NCBI RefSeq assembly: GCF_040807025.1
Contig: NC_090952.1
Coordinates: 27,091,068 to 27,155,067 of the forward strand
Length of the DNA stretch: 64,000 nucleotides
Source: Struthio camelus
Lineage: Eukaryota > Chordata > Aves > Struthioniformes > Struthionidae
Direction of reading: 5' to 3'
This document shows, piece after piece, positions 45,601 to 57,835 of this stretch. The position numbers and the translations under genes were made by a program. The notes beneath the pieces are model-generated. The model made no database searches. It saw only the letters and a program-made list of their open reading frames with translations, and was not told where the DNA came from. The stretch's first letter is position 1, and every line of letters begins with the position of its first letter.

Positions 45601-46727
45601 TGTCAGCACCGGGAGGGCCCAGCTCAGCGTCCCTCCCTTGTCCCTGACCAAGGCGTCCCCAAAAGCGCAGTGGGACCTGGGGCTGAGCACTGCAAACTGC
45701 TTCTGCTCCACCCTCTGCACGCTCCCACGGCGCCAGTGTACACGCGGGTGCCAGGAGCCTCTGGAGAACTTGCTCTTGTCTACGTTCTGCGGAGATTCTT
45801 CAATGCCGTATGTGCTGCATTAGTTAAAGCTGTATTAAAACAAATCTCAATTAAGTTGTTTCATACATAAGCACAAAAATGGCCATGCAGGGAATAGGAT
45901 AAAACTCTAAGGAAATGATTCAGTGAATTAAAAACAATACATACCGTATTTGGGGAAAGTTAAATCAAATTAGGTGACTCAGATCGTTTGATGAGAAGAG
46001 GTTTTGCCAGGTTGGTGATGCTCTCCACCAGATCCAGGAAGGTCTAAAGCAGATCAGCAACGCACACATGCTAGTAGGCTAAGGACAAGTCCACCACGTG
46101 CGTCGCCAGTGCTGGTATCAAGACGTAACATGCTGCCATGAGCACTTTTTTATAGCAGCTCTTGACTGTAATTACGTGCCCTGCTGAGAGCTTGCATGAG
46201 ACATCCAACATGACTGGATCAAAGTAACAGGGTCTTCTGCCAGATACCCCACCGCAACCTCAGCATATTTTCTGGAAGAGCAAGATTTATTGGCTCTGTC
46301 CTAGAAGGAGCGTTTTAAAGGTCACCTTTCATAGCCGGGCTCGGTGGTTCCAGCCTGCGTTTACGGCAGGAGCAGGGGGGGAAGTGGAGAGCGTAGGCAC
46401 GGCTCGCGTGTTGGCAAGCACCTACGCCTACTCCGTACGGCGCATCGCAGTGCGAGGCAGCGCTCCTCCGCCTCGCGGGGATTTCGGGCTCTGGCAAGGC
46501 TGTGTATCGCGCAGCGCGGGCGATGGGAACATCAGCACATCAGGCACCGAGGGACGATTCGCAATCAGCGCTCGCTGTTGCCTTGGCCGGCGGTCGTTCA
46601 CAGCACTTTGGGAAATGGTTTTCATCTGCGCAAGGGGCTGAGGAAGGAAAAAATGCTTTGAATCCTGCTTTTTTCTAGCAACTAGCTCCTTTTAAGGGTA
46701 GGACTCATGGTGCTGATAGATACGATT
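42600..46727. other. Intergenic, no gene seen; AT-rich then a GC-rich patch
   Basis: The 42.6-43.7 kb part is uniform AT-rich DNA, a candidate for conserved non-coding sequence 3-4 kb upstream of TBX22. A (CAAAA)n run sits at 43340-43379. A GC-rich patch lies at 43.86-44.55 kb; the 225-codon minus frame there (43727-44404) is not recognised. Nothing is identified from 44.6 to 46.7 kb. Confidence 0.45.
43340..43379 (+). repeat. (CAAAA)n simple repeat
   Basis: About four perfect CAAAA units followed by degenerate A-rich, C-interrupted copies. Confidence 0.85.
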
Positions 46728-46795
46728 AATGCTAGATGGGGCATGATGACCTTTTAAGGGCCTCACCATAAATTCAGACTCTTTTATTTCAACAC
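46728..46795 (+). mobile_element. Possible decayed CR1 3' fragment
   Basis: GATGACCTTTTAAGGGCCTC preceded by GCTAGATGGG loosely matches the CR1 3' end in sense orientation (CTAGATGATCTTTAAGGTCCC). The match is short, and flanking sequence does not extend it. Confidence 0.25.
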
Positions 46796-49700
46796 TGGCA
46801 GGTGGGAGTTATGCTGGTGGGGGAAGTTTTTTGCCTGTTAGAAATGCATGGCTCATGCTTTGGCTTGAGGAGTCTGTGAAATTCAGTAAAAAAGGGTGAG
46901 ATTAAAGAGAATTTGTTTTGCGATACCCGTTACCTGGCTCTGCCCTGAGGCTTCTTTGACGTGCTCCAGCTGAGGAGCAGATGCCACCTCTTTCCGCCGC
47001 GGCCTTGCTGCCCTTCCCAGAGGTGCACGTATAGACCGTCCTTCCATCAAGGCTCCTCCAGAGCACGAAAAACTGACAGGAAACTGCCCCTTCCCCCACT
47101 GAGCAAAGGAAAAAATTCCTGACGTGTTGAACTTTTCTCATAATACTTAAAGAAAATACTTAAAGAATGTGTAATAATAGGGGATTTAGAGAGAGCAAAA
47201 TTAGCCGCATGGATAAAATGGAAAACCTTTAGAATGGCACCAAAATGCATCCTGTCTCATTTTACTGTGGGGAAGGGTGTGGGGGCGAACAGATGGTGCT
47301 GCAGGATCCTCTGTGCGTATCTGGGACGTGGAGGACCCCCTCTCTGCAAGGCCACCTGACGGTTTTCTTACCGGTTGCACTGGCTGAGGAAAAAGAAAGA
47401 GTTCTCGATTTAACTGCCAGGGAAACCACACAGGAGAAGCGAAATTAAAAATAGTTTGGGGGAAGTTGATATTAAGTCATTCTATATTCCCACTCGCCAG
47501 CAGAGCCCAGCAGACCTGGGGCCGCTGCTTCCTGCATTACCTTTCTTGGCACGCGTTTGGATGGCTGCTGGCCGCCCTGGGAATGGGATGAGCCCTCAAA
47601 TAGGGCGTCCAAGGGTCTCCCGAACTTCAAGTAACAGATTAAAAGTACTGAGTCCTTTCGCAGAAAGGAATCTAAGAGTAAAGGGCCATTTTTAAAGAGA
47701 AAGATGATAGTGTTTTTACAAAATACAGCACATACTCTGGTTTGTTTCGCTTTAAATAGCAATCGGATACCTCAATGCATCTCCAGTGCTGGTGGGTATG
47801 TGGGGATGGTCCGTCGATGGTCTTCACCGCACATCACTTGGTTCTGAAGAAAAAAGGGCCAAAGTCTTCCCTAGCAGCCGGGGCTGGGGCTCGGGGCACG
47901 GCTTGGTCTGTGCCTGAGACGGGAGTGCGGAGGGCCCACAGGGCTGACACGTTGTCCAGGTGGGACACGGCACTCCAGTTCATGGTCCCCATGGATTCTT
48001 CATGTTCCTCTGGCAGTGCTTTGCTGCTGCAGGGTGAGTGCTGCTGCCTCGGAGCAGCAATGGCCTGGGGACATCAGGATGAAGCTAATGGGGCGAATGG
48101 TTGAGCATCCCTGCTGCCCTAGGGTCAGAGCTCCCCCATGCACCACCCTGCGATCCTGCTTTGCTCTCCAGCTTTCCTGGTGGGCAAAAGTCCAAGCAGC
48201 CAACTCAAGTGGCTGGTTTCTTCATATTTTCAATTACTTTATTCTCTGCAGACCATGGGACACATCAAAAAGCTAACATGAAGGGTAAACTTTTTGTTTC
48301 CGTTATTCTTTTGGCACTTTATCAGGATGCTTAAGAGAAAGTGCGTATGCCACTTACAGTCCTTCCGAGAACCCTTTGAAGCTGGTGCTTGGGTGAGGAA
48401 GGCCTTGGGGGACGTGGCAGCTGCGTGGTCCCTGCTGGTCGTATCTGCCCTGTCATTGGTTGCGTGCAGCACTGGGCTGTGCCAGGTGATGCTGGCAACT
48501 TGTTACATCTCCCATGGTGTCTTTTGCCCCTGCCACTGCCTGCAGATTCTTGACCTGCCCTGGAGATTGGCTTAGAAAATTGTTGCTGTCAGGGACACTC
48601 ATGTTTTCTTCTTATTAATGCAGAAATTGCAGATTGCAACAGCTCTTTCTTACGCCTTACCAAATCCTAATGTCTACAATGAGCTTCCCTACCCGAGCAC
48701 TTCGCTGGGCTCAGAGAACTCCTGCATTTGGGGAAGCTGGGTCCTGTCCCACCAGTTTTGGTGCAGTGTGGTTTTCTGATTTTTTTTATTTTTAATTGAT
48801 TCCTTTCCACAGCCTGTTTTTTGTACTATGTAGCCACCAGATGCTTTGTTGTAGCCACCAGCTGGAAGATGGGTTTGGGAATTTCCTGTCCCAGTCAGCC
48901 TAGGAAGAAAAATACAACCTCTGGCCCTAAACCGAGTCTACACCAGGGATAGACCTGGCTATGGAGAAACCCATTGGAGCTTGTGTGAGACTTCTGGCAC
49001 ACAGGAGGGAATCATCCTGGGTCAGCAGCCTGAGCGTGCACGAAAAGCTGCCCATACGCCTGGGCAGCCCTTGTGGAAATATGGAGCCCCAAGGGGAAAA
49101 GGGACTTGGAGAGAAGCAGAACATGCACCCCACGAAGCACAAATTGTCACAGCAGAGCCTTGGCAGCTCCTCAGGCCAGCAGGGCTAGGCTCTTCGCAAG
49201 AGGCACGCTACCGATGGTGTCACCCAAAATCTCAATCCCTGCTGCACCTCTCATTCCTGGCTTCAGCTAACCAGCTTCAACTGTCTTCCAGGTCTGGGAT
49301 GAAGACACAGGACCACAAGCCACCCTACTGTCCTGCTGCGGTGGTTAACAAAGCTAACATTGAACTAAGTCCGTTAGGCAATGTTTACACGCTTGCATTT
49401 CAGCTCAGGAAGGGCACGATGGTAAAATGCAAGTCGTCATTGCAGTGGTGGTGACAAGTGCAATGACGTCGGGAGCAACTTATAGCTTGTTCACGTGATT
49501 TCTGTGATGGATGAAGGAGAAGAAGCAGCAGCATCGGCTCCACCGTGAGCATTGCCCTCTCTCCGTACTTGGGTTTGCTCTTGAACGCACAGCATCCGTC
49601 CCTGAAATACGGACACGGCAGCTGCTGAGGAGCCGTGCAATCAGGCGTTCGCCTCCTCGGGCGTCTGCAAGGCTGCGTGTCTGCGACACCCTGAGCGGCA

Positions 49701-52700
49701 GCGCGCCGCGCCGGAGCCTTGCCCTGGGCCGCGGCACGGGGAGCCGGCCAAGTTCCTCCACGTTCTCACGATTAATTTTCATGACTCAGCTCTGTTTTGC
49801 TATTCAAGCCATGGTTATTCCAGTTAATTTCTGCTGCGAATGTAAACAGGAGAGGAAAATATAAAAGCTTGGAAAGGGCGATGCATTTGGGAGAAGGACA
49901 ATAAATCAAAAAGTTTGCAAGGAAGCTTTCACTCATATTCTAAGTACCAATATATTTTTGAACTGTTTGCTTGAACTTAGGTTAAGAAGCAACTTTTGAA
50001 ATTAAACAGGAAAGATAAAATCTTAGTATTTCGTATTATCTGCCAATACAAATATCTGTCAACAGATGTGTGAAGTAATAGCTTTGAAAAAAGGATAAGA
50101 CTCACATGACAGTTTCTAAGGAGAGTGATGTCACCCCCCCAACCAAGCTATATAGTCTTTGTATTTGAAATTAAAACTGCATGAACTCTCCTCACAAAGC
50201 TGGGTGAAACTATGCTTTTTAAAGTATCCCCATAGGGATGACGGATATTTATTTTCTGGTTTTAATTTTAAAGTCATAAATAAGTGTCAATGATTGACTT
50301 GGTACCCAATAGCACCATCTGATTTGTGCATAGTAAATGCAATCCTTGCATATTAATGGGCTGGTAGTCTTTATAGAAAGTTTGTAAAGCAACACCTACC
50401 TAAGGCTAGTGGAGCCATAACAAAAGCACATTGACGTTAGCCGAACTGGTCCACCAGCTTTAGCTTGCAGGAGGAATTTCAGATCACAGAACAGGAAAAT
50501 CTGTCTCCATGGTATTATCTCAGTTTCCAAAGTCTCCTTCTGGCTGTGCTGGGTCACAGACTGTGGACTGTAAGTTATACAGCAAAAAAACAAATGATCT
50601 TTTTCAATAAGAAAAGAAGAAAAAATGCAATGATTTAATATAAGAAGCACTTCAACTTATGGCTTTCTCTTGTTTGCAAATGTGGACAGTCCTGTTGAGA
50701 TCCAAACGCCATTCCAGACCTTCAAAATTAGCAAATAACCATCTGGTGCGGGGGCTCAACACCTTCCATGGCTGTAAATTCAAATCCCGGGAACATTAAC
50801 AGGGGATTTGCTCTGAAAAACAAGCGCTGTCCTACGGTAATGCGAAAACAAGGTGAGGCGGAAGAGGCTGGAGAGCACGTTGTGACCTGCACCGGGCCAC
50901 TGGGTCCCCCGGGAGGAGTCTCTCTCCTGGCCCCTTGGGACACCTCTCCGCTAGCACGCTCCGCTCCAGCTCCAGGACAGAGCAGCATGATGCAAACCCT
51001 CCAGGCTCCCTATAGCAGTTTTGGGCATAGACCTGTGATCACGGCATACAGCTTTCTTTTCCAGGTCTCCAGAATCAAGCTAAGCCAAGCGTGTAGGTGC
51101 TAGTGCACAGATCTTCCTATCTGAAATGTAAGATCCTCCCCTCTCGCCAGCTCTGCTGTGATTTCCTCCGTCTTTGGCTGGAGCCCATGCTACGGAAGGG
51201 GAAGATTTGCAGGGGAGAAAATAGATTTTCTTGCAATGTGTGATATATCCATCCTGCTTCCCTTCCCTGCGTATGATTGCTGTGCTTGTTTAAATTGTGT
51301 GCAATTTAAAATTAGGCATGAAGCTGTAATATCCTTCTTGTCAATATAATAATTAAGGAGGCTTGTAAGCAGGCAGAAGAGACGCTGATAGGAGCCCTGA
51401 GTCTCCATAACCAGTGTGTGTCCGAACACCAGAGCCCTGGGAGCGAAGACCAGATCCCCGGGCGGTCGCATCGGCCTCTGTCCTGCCCTGCCAGCCCCTG
51501 CCAGGAGCCTGCGTTACCGTTATGGCTCACGCACCAAAAAAATCTCCCTTTTCCTAACCCGCGAGACCTGGAACTAGCAGCCAGTCCTGATTTGGGATTT
51601 GCAAGTTGTCTCCTCTAGAGAAGCTGTGTATTTCTCACGCCTTTGGTTGTATTTGTGGGTGATGCTGCTTTTCAGTGCTGCTGAAGCCTGTCTGTGCCCT
51701 TCAGCTCCCCGAGCAAAGAGCTGCCTCCTTGCACGGAAATGCACTGTTGGGCCGTTTCACATTTAAATATTATTGGCAATTCATTGCTGCTCTTAAGTTA
51801 GCACCAAATCAAGCGACAGCGCGCTGAGGGCACCAGCGCCGGCTTCGCCCCCTGCTTCTCCAAGGTCAGATTTCCCGAAGCTGCCAGGACAGGTAGTTTA
51901 TCCTGCAGTGAAGCCTTGGAAAATACGTTTTATCCCAGAGCATAAAATACATTCCGCGCCATTTAAAATGCCTGATCCTGAGCCTTTTCCCATTTCCGTG
52001 AGAGCTACGCCCAGCTCGCGTGTCCTGACCTGGATGCAGCCCCTCCGAGGCCGACCCACGACCTCGGCACCTTTCGGCTTCGGCGGGCGCCCCGGCAGGG
52101 AGCGAGCTCTGCTTGTGCGGCCCTTGGCGTGGGCGCAGGGTTTCTACAGGATGCTGCGATAGGGCAGCCGGACAGTATTTTTTTCTGGATTTCTCAGGTT
52201 CTTGTATCTACTCATTATTAATAGCTCGTAAACTTAAGAGTGCTTCTTATGTAATAGAATTCATGCAGTTCTGTTAAAAAAAATTTTTCCTAATCTGAAC
52301 AAATAGCCTCTGATTTGAGGCTGAGGAATATTTATTGTGGCACGGGTTTGCTGAGCCCAGCATGTTTCGCATTACCCTTTCCGTTGCAGCTAAAGGACTG
52401 AAAAATGTGTCACCCTCCAATTGCTATAATACAGGATACAGCTACGATAAGGAGAGTGAATCGCTCTTCCAGCGGCTCATGGGAAATAAATATTCAGAAG
52501 ACAGCGCTGTGCTCTTTTTTTTGTAATTTATATATCAGCACTAAAATATATAAGTAGAAAGATCAGTAGGAAGCTAATATGAAAAATTTGGTTGTCTTGT
52601 CTTCATTGCTGGAAAAAATAGTTGAAAGACGGAAAACTGGCTAGGAAATCTGTGGATAAATTACCTGGGATGCTCAGCTGTGTGCGGCACTGGTGCCTTT

Positions 52701-53880
52701 ACTACCTTTCCGTAGGGAAGACTGCCGGTGTCACGTCAAGGTCTGCAAACTTCTGGAGCTTTTTGTATGTGTGAACAAACCGTAGTCTGAAAACTATCTC
52801 AGCTTGTTTACGTCCACAAAAATCAAGAACACATTGGGAATAATTTGCAAGACAAAAAGGAAAGCCTTAATTTATCAAACACTCGGTTCGACAAATAATA
52901 TTAAATGCATTCAATTACCAGTAAAACTGTAAACTGCATGCACGGGTGGCAGACGATGCTGCCGTGCAGAAGCCTCTGGCAGTTCTTCCATCATAAAGCT
53001 ACGTAAATTCTTAAGTTTAAGGGAAGATAGATAGTCAAATTAAAAACCTGAAACGCTTTATGTTTTGCCCCTTCTGCCTACAAATCGCATCTCAAATCAC
53101 GGTAGTCAAGTGAGATTGAAGGAAAATGGTGCTTCTGTGCTTTTTCCAGCTTGCTCCCTTTAGCCTGCGTTTCGGAGTCCGTTGCGGTAGCTCCTGGACG
53201 CAGTCTGCTGGCCAGTGCCTCCTCCCATCTTACTGGAAGTTTTAAAGCATGAACGGGAAAATATTGTTATTATTATTTATTTTTAGAGGCAAAGGAAACT
53301 GGCAGAGAGATCAAAGCGGAAGTATGATATCTGACATCTTTTCAGTTCTGCTTTTTGTATTTATTAGATTTCTTAATAATAAGAATAATAACTGGATCAA
53401 ATTAAACCTTCATGTGACTCTACAGACCCAGTGTCGCTGAGGGGGTTAAACCTACCGTTTATGAACACAAACAGCAAAACTATATTTAGTGATACTCCCC
53501 GTGCTTATAATTTGTTACAAATTTGTCCTTTGCTTGCAGTTCGGGCATCGCAAAGGCACTATTTACCCTCAAAAGTCACTGCAGAAGCTAATACAGTGCT
53601 TCAGGTGTAAACCACTCGTGACCGTGGATTTGCCCAGGTTCTGACAACCCGTAACCGGACAGTTAGGGCAGCAAATTGCAGTGATTCCCTCTGGAATGAA
53701 ACGCTGCCGTAATTAACTGAGGGGATTCACCTTAGCAGTATAATTTGACACAAACGCGCGGCTGTAATAGTCTATATATCTGCGTTCACGGCTTGCTTTG
53801 AGGGTTTCTGCAAATGATTTAGAGATGAGACTAGAAAAAAAAAAAAGCCAAACCAAACCAGTTTCCACTAACATAGCCTA
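46796..53880. other. Intergenic, no gene seen
   Basis: Mixed-composition DNA with small frames only. 48.9-49.5 kb and 50.8-51.1 kb are slightly GC-richer. 49.8-50.4 kb and 52.2-53.5 kb are AT-rich and repeat-free. No exon, RNA gene or mobile element is recognised. Confidence 0.5.
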
Positions 53881-54067
53881 GCTCCTGGGAAATGAGCTTT
53901 TAGTGCACGAATTCACTCGGAAAGCAGCGTCGCAAAGGGGTCACGAGCCGCTGGAGCCTCAATTCCCGTGAGCACCGTTTCGGGCAGCTGAAAGAGAGCG
54001 GAAATCCCGCGTCCTGCTGCCATCGGAGCGCCCGGATCCCCGGCGTCCTCGGCCGCGCGGGAACCCG

Positions 54068-54100
54068 GAGGAGGAGGAGAAGGAGGAGGAGGAGGAAGAG
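54068..54100 (+). repeat. (GGA)n trinucleotide repeat
   Basis: About ten GGA units with a single AGA interruption, inside the CpG-dense block. Confidence 0.85.
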
Positions 54101-54333
54101 CCTCCTTCCTCGGGAAGGAGAAATCCCTTCCCTGGAAGTCACCCATTGCCTGCTCGGCCGCAGAGCGCGACGCGCCACCGCCCGGCGGCAAGGCGCTGCG
54201 GAGCGAAGCGCTGCTTGCCCCGCTTGCAGAAGGCCCCGCGGCCGCGCGACGGGAGGAGGAAAGTCTTCCCAATTAACCTCCGCTCATAAAACCTGCTACG
54301 AATGAAGACGTATTTTTAAATTCCATTTAGATC

Positions 54334-54360
54334 TTTTTTTTTTTTTTTTTTTTTTTTTTT
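54334..54360 (+). repeat. T27 homopolymer
   Basis: Twenty-seven consecutive T residues followed by AGGAGG. No retroposed body or target-site duplication is evident on either side, so I read it as a simple run. Confidence 0.85.
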
Positions 54361-57176
54361 AGGAGGCATCTCGGCTTACATTTGCGATGCCAGTGTCATC
54401 CAGGCCTTTAAATCAAATTATAGCGGTATCGGACCGCTTAGCAATGTTTCTTTTTAATTAAGTTTACTAGTCCCACATGCACTTTTCAGAGAAGTAAATT
54501 AAACAACCTTAATTAAATTACACGACAGGGGTTGGGCGAGATCCTGAAGAGCCCACAAGGGCTGCGAGGAGCGAGGAAGCCTCTGCGATAACCCTGCCGG
54601 CTTTCGCGGCTGCCGAAAAACTCCAAAACTTCAACGGGCATGAAAAACTCCAGGACGAAGGAAAAGGATGAAGCGGGTGGGCAGGAGGTGGCGGCGGGCG
54701 GCCAGGCCGAGCTGCGGCGGGCCCTGGCAGCCATGCCGCGCCGCCCGGCTCTAGCGCCACGGCATAAACACGTCCCACCTTGTCCATTTTTAAAAGGAGC
54801 TTCCGGGGCCGCCGCCATTACGGCAGCGCCGCAAGCCCGCCGGGTTTTACAGCGCCTAAAGGAAGAGGCCTGAGGCCCGCTGAGGGGCTGGCGAGCCCGA
54901 GGGACCGGCCGCCGGCCGGGGTGGGGGGGCCGCACGTGGCCGCCGAGAAACGATCGCGGCCCCCCCCGGAAAAGCGAGGCGTGCTGGGGGTTTCGGGGCG
55001 CCGCCGGCTCCGCGGCGAGGCGGGCTCGGCACGCGGGCCGGCGAGGATGAAGTCAGCCTCGGAGCCGCGGCGGGCCTGGAAATGATTTCACCGCGCTGCA
55101 ATGCAGATGGATTAATTCCAGTCCCGTAAAGTCAACATGGTCGAACGCTGGCTACATCACAGCCTGCCTTGCTGTGGTCTGGATCAGGTTTGGATGAAGT
55201 AATTTCCCCGGGGTTTAGCACTTCGAAAACATACAGGGCGTCCGTCTTGGCTTCGCCGGGAGACGGGTCCTGCCTCCCCCCCGCCCCCGAACGGGCCTTT
55301 ATCGGTTGCACATGGAGCGGGACGAGCCGGAGGGGCTCAAACGAGGCCCAGATGTGCCATGGCACACCATGCCCCAGCGGCCGCCGGCACGACACGGCAC
55401 GGCGCGCGGGCTCGGCGGACGCGCCGCTCCAAGCCGGCATCTGCCGACGCCACGAGATGGCGGCGGCGACGCCTCGGCCCTGGCGGAGGGGCCCGGGGCC
55501 AGACCGGCTGCCCAGGAGCGCCGGGACGAGCCCCTGGGGCTGCCGGCCCTCCGGGACATCCCGCTCGTCGGCGCGCCGGGCGCCCTGAGGCCGCGCTCAT
55601 AATCCTGCCGCGCTTGTGGTCTCTAAGACTTGGGCGAGAGCCCCGTTGTGCGAAAGCATCTGTTTTGTAATAATTTTCAGATATCAATTGTAATTGCCTA
55701 TTTGCCAAGGGGGACTTCTTCCCTTGGGAAGTAATTCTGCAAAGGTGGCGTCCTCTCCCAAGGCGCCGGACGCCTGGGCCCTGCCAGCCACGGCACCGCT
55801 CGTCCCCTCGGCCCCGGGGCCTGACGGAAAGCCACAGTTAAGGGAGAATAACGGGCTCGTTCGTGATGGCGCCTCACTCGTGCCAAAGACCTCTTCCCAT
55901 CACAGCCTGAGGCGTGAGCCCGCCGGAGCTGCGCCCGCCGCCGGACAGGGTTCAGCGCTGAAGCGGCAGCTGGACCCCAGCGTTTCGAGTCCGAAAAGGG
56001 GACGACGGGCGCAAATAGCAACCCACGCGCGGGCGCGTTTTCCCTTAAGCCCTTCCGGCGCCGCCGCTTTTGTCTCTAGGCGACGGGCAAGGACGAGGCC
56101 CCGCCACGGGCCAGCGCAGCCGGCACCGGGCGGACCGCGTCCCCCCAAGGCGCCGCTCAGCCAGGAGCCGCTTCCCCTCGCTCTGGCGCTGGCGCGGGCC
56201 TGGGGGTTATTTTGGCCCGAGCGGCGGTGGGAGCCAGGCGTCGCCGCACCCACCGCCCGCGTCCCCAAGCGCCGGCAGCCTCCGCCTTCCCCGCCTCCGC
56301 TTTCTGTTTCGGTGTTATGACGAGCACAAAGCCAGGCCTAGTGAAAAGGGACTAAACCCCTCAAAATACGTGCGAATAACGCTAATGGTCCACTAAAGGA
56401 TGGAAATTCGGAGTAAGTGGTAAAACTGCCCCGTGCGCCCGGCGCGTGTGGCGAGAGGCCCCGGCTCCGTGGGCAGCTCGGCTTTTGCTGCCGGGCTGCT
56501 CTCGGCCTGCAGCGTGGGACGTGCGCCTCCTCAGGCTCGCCGCGCCCGCCTTACGGGGCGATGAGTAAGTATGACGACCTGGCAGCAACAAAGGCGGTAA
56601 CGGAAACACCGAAGCGGCAGAAAACCGCTACCGCACCGACGTGAGGAAACATCGCAGCACCCCAAGGCAAGCGCGTGCGCGGCGGGCGCCACTGCGACAG
56701 CGGGATGGGGATGCGGGGAGCGATGCTGGCTCACGACCCGGGGGTGGCTGCTGGGTCGTCTGGACAAAAAGCTGCGACAACGTTGAAACTTGCTGTTTTG
56801 CTCACCTGAAGTGTTTTAGTCTTTGCCTTGGGAAACGAATGCGTTTTCAAAGTCGAGGCTGCGTGTGATGGAATCAAAGCAAAACCGATCTGTATGTGGT
56901 CGAGACTAAGCAGACTGAATGACTCAACATGATTTTTTATTGATTGAACGCTTTCCTGCCCAAACAGCGCTTTGGGGAGGGGGAGGATGGATGGGTGGAG
57001 AGTACGTAGGCGGGAAGAGAAGAGAGTTGCTCTCATTTGGGAGGAAATGAGCATTTTTCAGGTCCTAGTAACCTCTGGCACCAGGGATTCACTCCTGTAT
57101 CTTGCGCTGCTGAACATGCCGCGGCCGCAGCACCCGCGGGAGCAGGGGACAGCCCATCGCCTGCATGCCCTGCTTC

Positions 57177-57835
57177 TGGACCTGCTCCCGGTCCCGGTCC
57201 CAGACCTAGTCCTGGTCCTGGTCTTGGTCCTGGTTCTGGTCTGGACCCAGTCCTGGTCCTGATCCTGGTCCTGGTTCCACTCCCGATCCTGGTCTGGGTC
57301 CCCATCCTGGTCCCACTCCCGATCCTGGTCCTGGTCTTGGTCTCAGTCCTTGTCCTGGTCCTGGTCCTGATCCTAGTCCCAGTCCTGGTCCCAGTCCTGG
57401 TCCTAATCCCAGTTCCAGGCCTAGTCCTGGTCCTGGTCCTGATCCCAGTCCCAGTCCTGGTCCTCATCCTGGTCTTGGTCCCCATCATGATCCCAGTGCC
57501 AGTCCCCGTCCCAGTCCCAGTCTTGACCTTGGTCACAGTCCTGGTCCCAGTCCTGGTCCTGATCCCAGTCACTGTCCTGGGATCCTAGTCCTGGTCCTGA
57601 TCCCAGTCCCAGTCCTGGTCCTCATCCTGGTCTTGGTCACCATCGTGATCCCAGTGCCAGTCCCCGTCCCAGTCCCAGTCTTGACCTTGGTCACAGTCCT
57701 GGTCCCAGTCCTGGTCCTGATCCCAGTCACTGTCCTGGGATCCTAGTCCTGGTTCTGGTCCTGATCCTGGTCTTGGTCCCCCTCCTGGTCCCATTCCTGG
57801 TCCTGGTCCCAGGTTGACCCAACCTGGTCCACCCC
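57177..57835. repeat. Hexanucleotide-based minisatellite (TCCTGG / TCCCAG) with a 158 bp higher-order duplication
   Basis: About 650 bp are built from TCCTGG units interspersed with TCCCAG, TCTTGG and CCTGAT variants. A 158 bp higher-order unit is present twice: GATCCCAGTCCCAGTCCTGG starts at 57441 and again at 57599, and GATCCCAGTCACTGTCCTGG at 57561 and 57719. The copies are nearly identical. Because the period is six, frames stay open on both strands as dipeptide repeats (Leu-Val and Pro-Val on plus, Arg-Thr, Gly-Thr and Gln/Trp-Asp on minus). These frames are by-products of the repeat rather than evidence of a gene. Confidence 0.93.

Larger units (their letters stand above)
53900..56800. 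promoter_or_regulatory. CpG-dense block A upstream of TBX22, no recognisable gene
   Basis: Two CpG-rich parts at about 53.9-54.27 and 54.53-56.8 kb are separated by AT-rich DNA. Many overlapping frames (up to 208 codons at 55694-56320, plus) are Arg/Ala/Pro/Gly-rich and appear incidental. The block is about 15 kb upstream of the TBX22 start and could hold a distal first exon or a separate non-coding transcript. I see no decisive promoter motif. Confidence 0.5.

Noticed and set aside
54334..54360. T27 as the tail of a retroposed gene copy
   Set aside because: No gene-derived body or target-site duplication is visible next to it on either side.
55694..56320. A 208-codon plus frame in CpG block A
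   Set aside because: Pro/Ala/Arg-rich, with competing frames of similar length on both strands. No recognised domain.
57033..57588. Two long opposing frames of Arg-Thr/Gly-Thr and Leu-Val/Pro-Val repeats (179 and 183 codons)
   Set aside because: They are the automatic translation of a six-base tandem repeat in both directions and are not supported as genes.
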